Source of the DNA: Apiospora phragmitis
Lineage: Eukaryota > Ascomycota > Sordariomycetes > Amphisphaeriales > Apiosporaceae
DNA: 64,000 bases
NCBI GenBank assembly: GCA_038363925.1
Contig: JAQQWL010000006.1
Location: 3,080,501-3,144,500, forward strand
Reading direction: 5' to 3'
The position numbers and the translations under genes are program-made. The stretch's first letter is position 1. Each line of letters starts with the position of its first letter. Below the pieces are notes generated by a model. The model ran no database searches. It worked only from the letters and a program-made list of their open reading frames with translations, and was not told the origin of the DNA. Positions 23,100-33,802 of the stretch are shown here, in pieces.

Positions 23100-24393
23100 A
23101 TTTGCTAGCCGAATTTGTCAACAACGGTGAACAAGCAGTTGGGGAAGTTTGTGGTATGCTTCTGGGGGCAGCAGCTCGAGTATGCTTTGTGTTGCTCTTA
23201 TGTACACACAAGCTAGATAGTACTGCATTAGCGGGATGTATTGCGATACAAAATACGCCCACTAACGAGATATCTCAGCTCCAGTCGCCCGGAGTCGTAG
23301 TCGATAAAACCCCTCAGTAGCTTGCAGAGAGGGGGTGGCAGGGTGGGTTATAGACCTGGGGTAGCTAGTCAGGATCCTCCACTCTGGACCCATACCGAAC
23401 CTTGGATCCTCGGGCCATCGGGCTTTTCTTTGACGACGGGCGGATCTGGCATACGGAACGACCAAAGATCTGTCTCCGAGATTTGCCTGTTTCGTTATGG
23501 TGCAGTGGGTGAGGCAGCATGTGTTACGTAATTAGTACGAACTCCAGGGAAGTGCCACAGCCATAGATAGCATTGCTCCGTTCCTCAACTACCCCTGGGC
23601 TGAGAGGCTGAAGAAGGCGTCAATTACAGATCCGTTACTAGTATTGCGGTATACCTGCCAGGTGCTAGTCACCAGCCTGTATGAAATTATTCGCTACGAT
23701 GAATCGCTACATATAGCCAGTTATTCAAACGCCACCAGATATCTCGTTGCCCCCTCGAAAAGTTACGAGTCGCTGAAATATCCAAACAGCGGCCGTTTCC
23801 TGCCAGTCTTCGGGTTGTTCAAGATGCCAGCGAGGTTTCAATGATCTTGGGCGACTGTTCATAACTTAATATTTGACTTTTATTATTGGCCCATGACTCC
23901 ATTGCTCCGACAGGTGAACACATATTACAACTCCATTTCTGATAACAATGGATGACCTCAACCAATACATGTCGGTGCCACACCATTTATACATAATGGG
24001 TGCCTACACATATCCTTAAGTGCAAGTCTCGGGGACGAAGAACAAGTCGGCCTCCAGAAGAAACACGAATTACTTCAGGAACGACATTATGCAGGACCAA
24101 TGCAGTATTCTACACGGACCAGATGATGCAAAAAGGCTGAAGGGCTCCATGAGAATCGGGGTGCCGCATATCGGAGTTCGGCTTCGGCTTGGAATGGCTC
24201 GGAGGGCGCACTTGGCAACGCCGACATGTCAAAATCCAAAGGGAAATTGGGACTTCGGAGTACGCAAGTAAACTTCCTCTTCGTACGGGTCAGACCTGTT
24301 CCCATTATATAACGGGGTCTTTTCCGACACCCAATCTGTGGGCATATACCCGGGTTATCGCATATTGACCAATTCTACTCCAGCCCCCGAAAG
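23100..24393. other. Divergent promoter region of the dehydrogenase and DHA2 genes
   Basis: About 1.3 kb without a convincing gene. The ORF at 23,644-23,844 and similar short frames lack motifs. It contains the start regions of two divergently transcribed genes. Confidence 0.4.
24306..24312 (+). promoter_or_regulatory. TATA box candidate for the DHA2 transporter
   Basis: TATATAA lies 82 bp upstream of the ATG at 24,394 in otherwise non-repetitive sequence. Position and sequence suit a core promoter. This is inference only. Confidence 0.35.
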
Positions 24394-26806
24394 ATGGGAG
24401 AGATCCAACCCGCCTCCGCCCAGCGGGCAGTCAATCACCACCATCATTTTGTATGGAGCAAGACCGAGCCCGGAAGCACAACCGGAACCGGAAGCAGCAC
24501 CACCAGAGAGAAACAACATGCTGGCGGGGCCATGACAGGTCAAGAAGGAGAAACAGAAGTAGTGGACTGGAAGCCGACCCGCCGCTTCCTCCTGGCCTTC
24601 ATCTCGCTGCAGCTGGTCGTCTCGGCCGTCTGCCTCGAAGTCACGGCCCTGCCCACGGCGCTGCCCATCATGAGCGCCCAGCTCGGCGCCACCGCCCTGC
24701 AGGCCTTTTGGGCCGGCACGAGCTACATGCCGGCCTCGACGGTGGTGCAGCCGCCCGTGGCGTCCATGTCGCATATCTTGGGGCGAAGGATTGTGAGTTT
24801 AGCTTGGGCGAGGAACACACTACCACGTCATCTTCCTCTTACTCCTCTTCTCGACGGCCTGGACTAGAAGACGCGGGGTGGTCATGTTTTACTTTGGATG
24901 TGCTGACCAAGGGACAACGGCATACAATTGCTCGATGCTCTACCTCAGTGCTGCTGGCTTCGGGGGTGGCTCGCTGATTGTGGCGCTCGCGAATAACTTC
25001 AATATGGTTCTGGGTGGGAGAACGGTCCAGTTATGTATTCGGAGCGGTCAAACTGTATAGGTGAAGTGTAGAGACTAAGCTCACTCCGTCTTCTTATCCC
25101 AGGGCCTCGGCGGTACGTGTCCTCGTTCCAGAGTCCAACGTAGGGAGGGCAAGGCAGTCATTAACCAACTGATATGAATAGGAGGTGGACTCATGGTGCT
25201 TGCTGAGGTAAGAAGTTCTAGGAAAGTCACGTGTGTGAAACGATCGCAGCTCACTCACGCGCGTCTTGTTCTTACAGATACTGATCTCTGATCTCCTTTC
25301 GCTGGCCCATCGAGGTATATGGTTCATCATCAACTCCATCGTGTGGTGCGTGGGCACTGCCGCCGGGCCCTTGGTCGGCGCAGCGTTTGCTCAATATGTT
25401 GTAAGTGACTACTCGGAAGAACAGCAGGTCGAAACTGGATATGCTGATCAGAACAGACCTAGCGCTGGATATTCTGGATCAATCTGCCAATCGTTGGTCT
25501 TGCCATGATCTTCGTGACCTTGTTCCTGAAGCTGGAGACATTTCCCGGCCACATTCTCGAGAAGCTTGGCCGATTCGACTGGTTGGGCGCGACCTTGTTC
25601 TCCGTCAGCTCCGCGGGCTTTTTGCTTGGCATCACCACTGGAGGCGTCATGTTCGCTTGGTACGTTCGCAGCCCTTGAAGGGGGGGGGGGGATGCGGGAT
25701 GCGGGAGGTTTCTGTTACCGCCTGTGGCAGATATCAAGTAGCTACTGTCATCAATCCCAGGGGGTCGTACCAGGTTCTCATCCCACTACTTATCGGCTTG
25801 GGGGGAATCCTAGCTTTCATCTACTGGGAGTTCCGCTTCGCTACCGAGCCCATCCTCGAGAAACGCATGTTCGCAACGTTCACGGCCACATCGACATATG
25901 TAGGATGCATGTTGCAAGGGCTTTTGAACACAGCTTCAATCTGTTTCCTGGGTAAGTGGCTGCATGAACCCGGCTTCTCGGCTGCAGTACGATTACCAGT
26001 TATGTCAGCTGACCCGTGCTCGAACATGGCTTTAGTCTTGTATTTTTAAGGTGTCAAGACTTACTCTCCTATCATGTCCGCCGTCGGACTGTTGCCAGTG
26101 ACAATACACCTCTCATGGACAAGCTCGGCCTCGGGCTATACCGTGGGCCGAGTGCAGCGGTACCGGTGGTCGCTGTGGTTAGGCTGGATTCTGCTGACAG
26201 TGGGATGCGGAATCCTGATGCTTCTGGGCCCGGACACGAGCGTAGTGCGGTGGGTGTTCGTACAGACTCCCCTGGGCATTGGGACCGGGATACTCTTTAC
26301 GCCACAAATTCTATGTATACAAGCAAGCACCGAGTACGTAACTTGCCTTTTATTGCTCACCTTACGCGAGCGCCCTTTGATCTAACAGGAACAGGCCTCA
26401 GTTCAATGGGCACGCAGCCGCCTTCTTCTCCTTCATTCGCGTCTTTGGATCGGCCATCGGTGTCGCAGTATCGGGAGTCATATTCCAGAATGCGTTCAGG
26501 CAGGAACTGGAGAACACCCCTCAATTTGCAGGCGTCGCCGAAGAGTATTCGAGGGATGCCACCTTGATTGTCGAGGTCATCAAGGACATGGACGTCGGCA
26601 GTACGTCGAGGTCTCTCATGATCCATGCGTACTCAGAGTTGCTGGGCGCAATCTGGATCACGCTGCTTGCGTTCTCCGCCACGGGCCTGTTGTTGAGTTT
26701 CACGGTCAAGGGGTACTCGATGTCACAGGAGCATATCACGAAGCAGAAGCTCGTTCAGGGGGAGAAGGCGCCAGAGGCCATGGCGGAGAGGGGCGTTTTG
26801 GAGTAG
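24394..26806 (+). CDS. MFS transporter, DHA2 (14-TM) type, probably decayed
   Basis: Joined exons give a DHA2-type multidrug or toxin exporter. The start is MTGQEGE..DWKPTRRFLLAF (ATG 24,394 or 24,531). Then come LEVTALPTALPIM and HILGRR (exon 1 to 24,792), a GRTVQGLGGGG-type motif C over 25,0xx-25,207, and ILISDLLSLAHRG (25,278-25,400). WIFWINLP runs to 25,659, followed by GSYQVLIPLL (25,761-25,951), GVKTYSPIM (26,051-26,333) and the last exon 26,389-26,806. Faults: no splice or frame choice joins 24,792 cleanly to the frame read at about 24,950-25,032. The donor after GRTVQ is TT rather than GT. A TAG at 25,460-25,462 sits where a Trp is expected before RWIFW, although that TAG could itself act as a new acceptor. 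The helix before GVKTYSP looks shortened. An 11-13 bp G run lies in an intron near 25,680. The family is sure; function is doubtful. Confidence 0.7.
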
Positions 26807-27352
26807 ATAGCGGGCGCGGTAGCTCGGGCGTGGAGTGGTAGAGAGATTCATGGAATAAATAAATCCAAAACAGCGCTCATGAATTGATCGTACACGTTCA
26901 TTTGGGGGTCTCAGCGCTTAAGTGCAATTACGTTGGCCTGGTGTGGCCTGCTAAACCGCTCATGACTTCCAGATTGGAAGAGGAGACCGGAGCGCTCGTG
27001 TCTATCAACTGGCCCTCTGTGTTTGAAACAAGGCAGCCATGCTTTCTAATAACGCAGGCCAAGATGCGAAAGGTGAGAAGCAAAAGGAAAGAACTGTTCC
27101 TCATCAATTCCTGTCGCTCTATGCTGGCGCCTAGTCCTACCGACTCTCGGCGTTATTATTAGTCTTTTTGGAATAAACGGGATGTCTCAGGAGGGAATAA
27201 AGGCAACTCCTCGAATAAACGGTGAATCCACCCCCACGAGACACTGGGATAACGAGGAATAACCGCTGGAATAGGAAGGAATAATCCCCGAGAGTCGCTC
27301 ACCTTCCTGGGATGAAAGAAAGAGAGTAGACAAAAAGGGGGGCAAGCAACAT
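26807..27352. other. Intergenic region, nothing recognised
   Basis: Short ORFs only (26,884-27,162 +). It holds the 3' end of the DHA2 gene. Confidence 0.35.
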
Positions 27353-27374
27353 AAAAAAAAAAAAAAGTAAAAAA
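27353..27374 (-). terminator. RNA polymerase III terminator of tRNA-Lys
   Basis: On the - strand, T6 (27,374-27,369) and then T14 (27,366-27,353) follow about 40 bp after the tRNA 3' end. T runs of four or more terminate Pol III. Confidence 0.6.
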
Positions 27375-27414
27375 GAAAGGTTGACAGTATCCCATTGTAT
27401 GGGATCCAGGAATT

Positions 27415-27547
27415 GAGCCCGATGCGGGGGTCGAACCCGCAGCCTTGAGATGGTCTCTAGAAACGCGACGACGAAGCTCGTGAACCCTAGATTCATCGCG
27501 CGTAACCTAAGAGTCTCACGCTCTCTACCGATTGAGCTAACCAGGCT
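27415..27547 (-). tRNA. tRNA-Lys(CTT) with a 56-nt intron
   Basis: The - strand folds as a cloverleaf. The acceptor stem is AGCCTGG/TCGGGCT with discriminator C. The D arm is GCTC..GAGC. The anticodon stem is TGAGA/TCTCA, enclosing CT-CTT-A and a final A after the intron. The T arm is GCGGG TTCGACC CCCGC. The anticodon CTT reads AAG (Lys). The intron (27,507-27,452) lies between positions 37 and 38, the canonical site for eukaryotic tRNA introns. The mature length is 77 nt. The A box (TAGCTCAATCGG) and B box (GGGTTCGACCC) provide the internal promoter. Confidence 0.9.
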
Positions 27548-29530
27548 TGATTATTGGAGTCATCCGAATCAGGGGAATGCTCATTTTGGCGAGCAGACGC
27601 TGGACCGAAGATCCTACCAAGGCAGGATTCCGTAGTCAATCGTCTGTTTGTTGTTGAAGAAATTTCCTGCTATTGAGCATGAAATCCAGTACCGTATGTT
27701 ACACCAAAGATTGTTTGCCTCGATCACTCCGAGGAGCAAGAGGGCTAGCTTTTGGAACTTGGGCCGTGGTTGGGAGTGAGTTGTGACTCGTACGACCAAG
27801 GTTGTGTGTTGGAGGGCTGACCGCCCATTTTGGCACTCAATCAATCTGCGACGGCATTCAACCTGGGGGCCGTCCGTCCCCGGTCGTGCTCTGCCCCTCT
27901 GTTTGCCTAGCCTCCCGTGCCCCGGGTCCTGGAACTTCCCACCACAATTTATGGTTTGAGGGAGGAGGCGCCAACACCAAACGGCGAATGATGGAGTGAC
28001 GAGACAACGATTCTGTCAGAATTCAACCCGTTTGCCGCCAGCCCAGTGCGCCCAGCGTCGATAGCATTGATAGATCCTGGGCCCAGTAACATCGGCCAGT
28101 GACGTAAAACCGAAATGACATGTCTTACGGCTTACCTCCAGCCTGATCTCCAGCTATGCTTTCAAAGTGGTAACCTTGCTAGGCTGTGATACGCACCAAT
28201 GTCGGTGGGCCTCAACACAAGGTGGATTCCTTTTCTGATGAACTGGACAGTGTTGCTCCAGATCAACCTTCCTTTCTTTTCATCCGTTTCATTACTTACC
28301 CACGATTCGAATTGGTGATGCTCTATCACCAGTGAGAACCCTACTTCAGCTTCACTTGGTCGTGACAGTCCATGCTTCGTGAGCTGTGCCGCTAGAACAG
28401 AATCTTCTTCTCTGCATCCTTCCTCCACACCTCCTGAGATCGCCGCCCGATCCTGACGACCCACTGTAAGTTGCACGCCACCGAACCTCAACTCGAATAT
28501 CAAAAGGTTAGATATTGGGCAAACTCGCGTACTTCCTATTTCGAGGTTGCCATTCTATTGAGGTAAGTTACCCCGCCATCTGTAGATGCCTCATCTGACC
28601 TTTGTCAACTATCAGCGTGAGCAACAATCGTGGTTATCTTTCACCTCAAGTTTCCTCCCAACCAACAACAAGCAGCTTGCTTCCAGTTTCTTCCTGGGCT
28701 TCCTAAGGTAGGTGATTCCAATATTTACCATACCACTCACTCACTTCCCTCTATTCCATACCTTTCACGGCGCAAGGAAAGTGCATTAAATCTGCTGGTT
28801 AGCACTTTGCCACTGATCCGTAAGACGCTCCTTGACTCTTTCTCCCATTACGCACATACCCATCTGCCTTGCTTTGGTAAGTACGCTGTCGCTTATCAAG
28901 CACTCGGCGATAAATGGAGGTGATACACATGAGAAACATTTCCATATGGCTTCCTCTGTTTGGCAAGTCCTTGTTCCTTAGCCTACCATGCAAGCCCAAG
29001 GTTTGACAACCATTGCTTGGTTTCATATACACACAAGGGTATCCCGCTTGAACTTCATCCAGCGGAACACAATGGCTTCCAGTCACACCGTGTTGCTGGC
29101 AAACACTCCAGGGCTCTTGCAGTCTATATGTCTCTTTCCATACCACTTTGTTCCTTCTTGACAAAGAGTAGAATTTGGTCGGTCGGCAAACCTGAGTGCA
29201 CCCAAGTGGTGTCCTACGCATCGTGGAGTTGCGCTGCTATGTTTCACTTCTTTTTCTGATCTACCTGGCCAACACGGTCTACACCGTCAATAACGGATTG
29301 CCTCTAGCGACTTCTTTTGTTCATTTGTTTTCTTTGCAAATGCTAACTGGCTGCTACAGACAACTGGATCTTCATATATACGTCCACATTCAGTCCCTTG
29401 AGCTGACCTGCTACTCTTGTGGCTTGCTCAGCATCAATCAGCATCAATCAGCATCTCTTAGGAGGCATTGATAAAACACTACCCTTAAGCCTAGCATATT
29501 TTATGTAAAGTCATTCACAACTACGACGAA
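27548..29530. other. Long leader region upstream of the Argonaute gene
   Basis: Nearly 2 kb has no recognisable protein. From about 28,500 it is pyrimidine-rich and holds intron-like units: GTAAGT at 28,563 to TATCAG at about 28,616, GTAGGT near 28,708 and GTAAGT near 28,877. These suit a spliced 5' untranslated leader or a non-coding RNA. The - strand ORF 28,162-28,503 (113 codons) has no motif. A 10-bp unit (CAGCATCAAT) repeats about 2.5 times at 29,428-29,455. Confidence 0.3.
29428..29455. repeat. Short tandem repeat, (TCAGCATCAA) x 2.8
   Basis: The 10-bp unit TCAGCATCAA is repeated in direct tandem just upstream of the Argonaute start. No function can be read from it. Confidence 0.6.
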
Positions 29531-32500
29531 ATGTCTGACCGTGGCAGAGGCCAGTTTCGTGGAGGCCGTGGAGACGGCGGCTCTCGCGGTCGCGGGGGTG
29601 GCGGTGGCTACCGAGGCGGTGGCAGAGGAGACGGTAGCGGCTTCCGTGGGGGCCGAGGAGATGGCGGTGGCTTCCGTGGTGGTCGGGGAGATGGTGGTGG
29701 TTATCGAGGTGGCGGCCGCGGCGATGGAGGAGGATATCGAGGTGGCGGCCGCGGTGGCGGGCGTGGTGGTAGGCGTGAGAAGTTCGAGGGTGAAGGGGAG
29801 GTTTACGGGTATACACTCTCCCATCTCCAGCCCGGTTTTCAAGACGTCACTAATCATTTCACAGCGGCGGCAACTTTGCTCAACCTAATGCCGACGTAGC
29901 CAAGCTGGAAGACAAGGTTTTGAAGGACCTCAAACTTGAAGCAGTCACCTACAAGATGGGTGGCATGGACCTTTCATCTGAGGAGGCTGGACCTTCGATT
30001 CCCTTGAATCACATCCCCGTCAGACCCGCTTTCGGCAATAAAGGCAAGGCGGTTGTAGTTGCTACCAACTACTACGAGATGACGGTGCAAACCCAGACGC
30101 TGGTCCAGTATAAATTGACGCCCACCAGGATCTACCCGCCGGGCGTGACTCCAGTTCGCAAGTCTGATCCCAAAGGCCGCAAGCTCCATCGTATCAACCA
30201 GCTAGCAATGGAGAAACTTCAGGGAGTCTGGGTCTTGGAGTTGAAAGACTATGTGTATAGTCTGAGTCCTCTCACGTTCCCCGATGGCGATTCCACAATT
30301 AGGATCGAGTACGCGGACGAGGGCCGTCCAATGGAGTTCGATGTGAAGTTCGATCAAACCAAATCCATCGAAGTCGATCCCCTCATCAAGTACCTTACCA
30401 CCATGAAGGACTACTCGGGCGATTTCCCGGTATACGCAGACGTCGTCGCCGCGATTGGGGCTGTGTTAGGACATACCCCACGATCGAACAACAATGTCGC
30501 CTCCCTGGGTAGCAGTCGGCATTTCCCCCTGAATGTCCCGGGGCAATCAAGCCCTCTCGGGTACCCCGACATGAACACCATCATCAGGGGATATTTCCAG
30601 AGCGTTCGCCCTGCCACAGGAAGGCTCCTCTTGAATCTCAATGTGTCTCAGTACGTATTGGCGGCTCCTTCTCCATGCTTATCATACTATATTCTAAGGG
30701 GCAATGCTAACCTTCTTCATTGCATAGCGGCGTTTTCCGGTTCGCTGGTCCCGTTAAACAACTTCTAGAGCAATATAACGAGGGCCAGCTGAGGGGCGTG
30801 CATCGCCTCTTAGCTCGTCTTCGCGCTGATATTGTCTTCTTCTTTGACCAGGGTCAGCCCAAGAGCGTCAAGAAAGGCAAGGCAGCTGGACCGTCCCAAG
30901 ACAAGATTGGCCAGCGCACCGCGGAGAAGACTATGACTGGGCTGGCGATGCGTTTGGACGGGCCTAGGCCCTCCCAGGACTCCCCTAAGAAGATCTTCGT
31001 CCAGCGTGACTTTGCCCGTCCAAGCGAGGTATCCTTTGTCCTGGATGGAGATGTCCCATCTGGCTTCAGACAGGGCGAAAAAGTATACTGTTGCACAGTA
31101 TTATAAGATCCGTAAGTTGCTGTGGCCCAGTCCAAAGATTCCGGTAGATACTAACATCTATTGTAGGCTATAACTACACTGTCGAGCCAAACTTGCCGGT
31201 GATCAACACTGGCAGCAGAGACAAGCCGGTCTATATCCCAGCAGAGTTCGTCACGGTCAAACCGGGCCAAGCGGTCCGCCGCAAAACCACGCCTGAGGAG
31301 ACGCGGGAGATGATTGAATTCACCTGTCGCTCGCCCTTCGCAAACGCAACAAGTATTGCGACGCTTGGGCGCCAGAGCCTGGGACTGGACAACAGCGAGG
31401 TCCTGAAGGCCTTCAATGTCACCGTGGGGAAGAACCTGCTCGGCGTCCAAGCACGTGAGCTCCCGACGCCACAGATTCAATACCAGGGACAGAAGACGGC
31501 CGACGTAGTTGAAGGTTCGTGGAACATTCAGAATGTCAAGGTCTTCAAGCCTGGATGCCCCATCGAAAAAATCACGTGGGTCAACATCCACCAAGAAGGG
31601 AGCCGCTATTACGACCCCAACGATCTCCAGGGCGCCATGGAGGAGTGGAGGATGTTTATGCTTAACACCATGGGCATTCTGTCCAAACCATTTAAGCATA
31701 CTGGTGGACTCCAGATCCACCTGGCTAAAGGACAGCATCCTGAGCAAGCGATCAGATCGGCTTTTGAGACAATCAAGGAGGCGCAGATGGTTTTCGTCGT
31801 CTTGCCCGGCAAGGGAACCGATATCTATAACGCAGTCAAGCTGATCGGGGACTCGGAGATTGGCTTCCATACAGTCTGTGTGGTTAGAGACAACATCCTG
31901 AAACGCAACAAGCAATACTATGCCAACGTTGGTCTCAAGGTGAATTTGAAGATGGGTGGTGCAAACCACAAGCTGCGAGAAGACGTACCCATTTTCAAAG
32001 AAGGGAAGACCATGGGTGTGGGATACGATGTTACTCATCCCACTAACATAGCGGGAAGCGACGGTCTCCCTAGTATTGTGGGAATGGTCTCGAGCACCGA
32101 CCGAGACCTGGCACAGTGGCTACCCACGACCTGGGTCCAGAAGGGCGGACAGGAGATGCTGGACAACACGCTGTCCGATGAATTCGTCGAGCGTCTCCGG
32201 CTCTGGCAGAATGCGAACAAGGGGCAGCTGCCCGACAACATCTTGATCTTCCGAGACGGAGTATCTGAAGGCCAGTTCGCGCAAGTCCTCACGAACGAAG
32301 TCCCGCAGATGCGTAAGGCATGCAGTAAGGTGTATCCGGTAAACCGAAAGCCCCTCTTCACGCTGGTTGTTTCGGTCAAGCGCCACCAGACACGCTTCTA
32401 CCCGACCGACGTCAAGAACATGACAAGGTCCCGCAACGTCAAGAACGGGACTGTCGTCGACCGCGGCGTCACCCTGGCCCGGACCTGGGACTTCTTCCTC

Positions 32501-32848
32501 GTGGCCCATACCGCCCTGCAGGGCACTGCGCGTCCTGCCCACTACACGGTGCTGCTGGACGAGATCTTCGGGCCCAAGTACAAGGCGGAAGCGGCCAACA
32601 TGATGGAGAAGGTCGTGCACGAGATGTGCTACCTCTTCGGCCGGGCCACCAAGGCGGTCAGCATCTGCCCGCCGGCCTACTACGCCGACATTCTCTGCAC
32701 GCGGCGCCGCGTCTACATGTCCGATGTCTTTGATGCCTCGATCGATGATGCCACCTCCATTTCTAGCGGAACACAAGCACAGCAAGTCAACAAAGCCTCG
32801 GGACGGCTGATTCATAACCGCCTCAAGAACTCCATGTACTACATCTAA
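29531..32848 (+). CDS. Argonaute (QDE-2 family), 1,042 aa, RGG-rich N-terminus, one frameshift
   Basis: There are four exons: 29,531-29,808, 29,865-30,650, 30,728-31,111 and 31,167-32,848. Argonautes bind small RNAs and silence matching RNA (quelling and related RNAi in fungi). Residues about 1-90 are an RGG/RGD-rich repeat, likely RNA-binding and methylated. N, linker and PAZ regions follow (PAZ around YYKI..YNYTVEPNLPV). The Mid and PIWI domains are in the last exon. PIWI catalytic motifs are intact: Asp in GYDVTHP, Asp in FRDGVSEGQF, and His in AHTALQGTARPAHY, so slicer activity is possible. One fault: the AAAAA run at 31,078-31,082 puts the PAZ out of frame. One A fewer restores TVAQYYKI and the 55-bp intron phase (branch TACTAAC). 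The real protein is probably intact and the base an assembly error. Confidence 0.9.
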
Positions 32849-33465
32849 GTCGACTTGGCAACATGGCGACAGCGGGTTAACATGACGAAACCCCTTTGTC
32901 TTCATCAGCATTTCAGTCAGAAGCGAAGAATCAGGTTGACCAAACCTCTGGTCGATAGCGAAATCCTCTAGAAGAAGAAAAGCACATGTATTGTAGAGTA
33001 GATAGTAACGAACAGCGAATCATTACCTAAGCTCTAGTAATCCTTAATCAAGTGTGCTTATGAGTACTCCAGCTGTCGACCACATTGTTGATCCATCGTA
33101 GACAGGGCACGCAAACCCGGCAATTGTGTTTACTCGGGCCTCTAGCCAAGGCAAGCAGGCTTGTAGAAGCGGCATCAATTCATCAATATGTTTTCCTTTT
33201 CTTAAGGCCTCACAGTACTGGACGCTCAACTCCCCTGAAATCCACCGGACGAGATCATCGTCGCCGTAGTGCAAGCGACAACGGGATTGAGAGGCCCAAA
33301 AAACAAAAAAACAAAACATACAACACCGAGGATTCTCAGGTCGTCACAGACCCTAGTGCTAATTCAGCTCTGTACGTAAGCTCTCGTCTAGGGGGAGAGC
33401 GGATACCGACCTTATGCAACGAAGTGTTCCAAAAAGGGAAGACGCCCGCACCACCGTACGAGCTA
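32849..33465. other. Intergenic region with an unassigned - strand ORF
   Basis: A - strand ORF at 33,044-33,319 (91 codons) contains a protein-like stretch (YGDDDLVRWISGELSVQY, LPWLEARV). It might be the last exon of a gene disrupted near the MITE, but no family is recognised and its upstream part cannot be traced. Confidence 0.3.
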
Positions 33466-33802
33466 TCCCCTTGAGCGCTGAGTATAACAAAACGAGTGGG
33501 TCAGATTTCATGTGAATTGATTGGTCGCATAGCTCAGTACCGGCTGCTCACAGCCTCTTTTGACTACGTCTATACCACCTACGATGTACCCTACCGTATG
33601 TCACGGTATTTACCTAAACCTGGCATTCCGGTTCGAATGGCAGTAAAATTAATTTCGTACGTCCACGGGAAGTGCTTCAAAAACGAGGTTGAATATGAAT
33701 TCGAAGAGTAGATAGAGCCCCATTGGAAAGAGGATGCACGCTATGTTATTGGTTTTATAAAAGAAAAACCCACTCTTTTGTTGTACTCAGCGCTCAAGGG
33801 GA
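33466..33802 (+). mobile_element. MITE copy B, 337 bp, TA target-site duplication
   Basis: Perfect outer terminal inverted repeats, TCCCCTTGAGCGCTGAGTA at the left and its inverse at the right, are flanked by TA on both sides (33,464-33,465 and 33,803-33,804). The TIRs extend with few mismatches to about 35 bp (AACAAAA.GAGTGGG). There is no ORF. Near-identical in reverse orientation to 18,846-19,185. The intact TSD and TIRs suggest a fairly recent insertion that needed a transposase in trans. Confidence 0.9.

Noticed and set aside
24793..24950. A single extra G at about 24,875 as a further homopolymer slip in the DHA2 gene
   Set aside because: Splice choices here are ambiguous and the resulting helix is odd, so it was not counted with the six clearer cases.
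28162..28503. 113-codon - strand ORF as a gene
   Set aside because: Reads like a plausible protein in places but has no motif, intron support or neighbour context.
29428..29455. CRISPR-like repeat
   Set aside because: Only 2.8 direct tandem units without spacers, in a fungal genome.
29531..29808. Separate Gly/Arg-rich small protein
   Set aside because: The frame joins by a clean phase-2 intron to the rest of Argonaute, and RGG-rich N-termini are known in this family.
31151..32038. 295-codon - strand ORF
   Set aside because: Antisense to the Argonaute last exon; the sense strand has the PIWI motifs.
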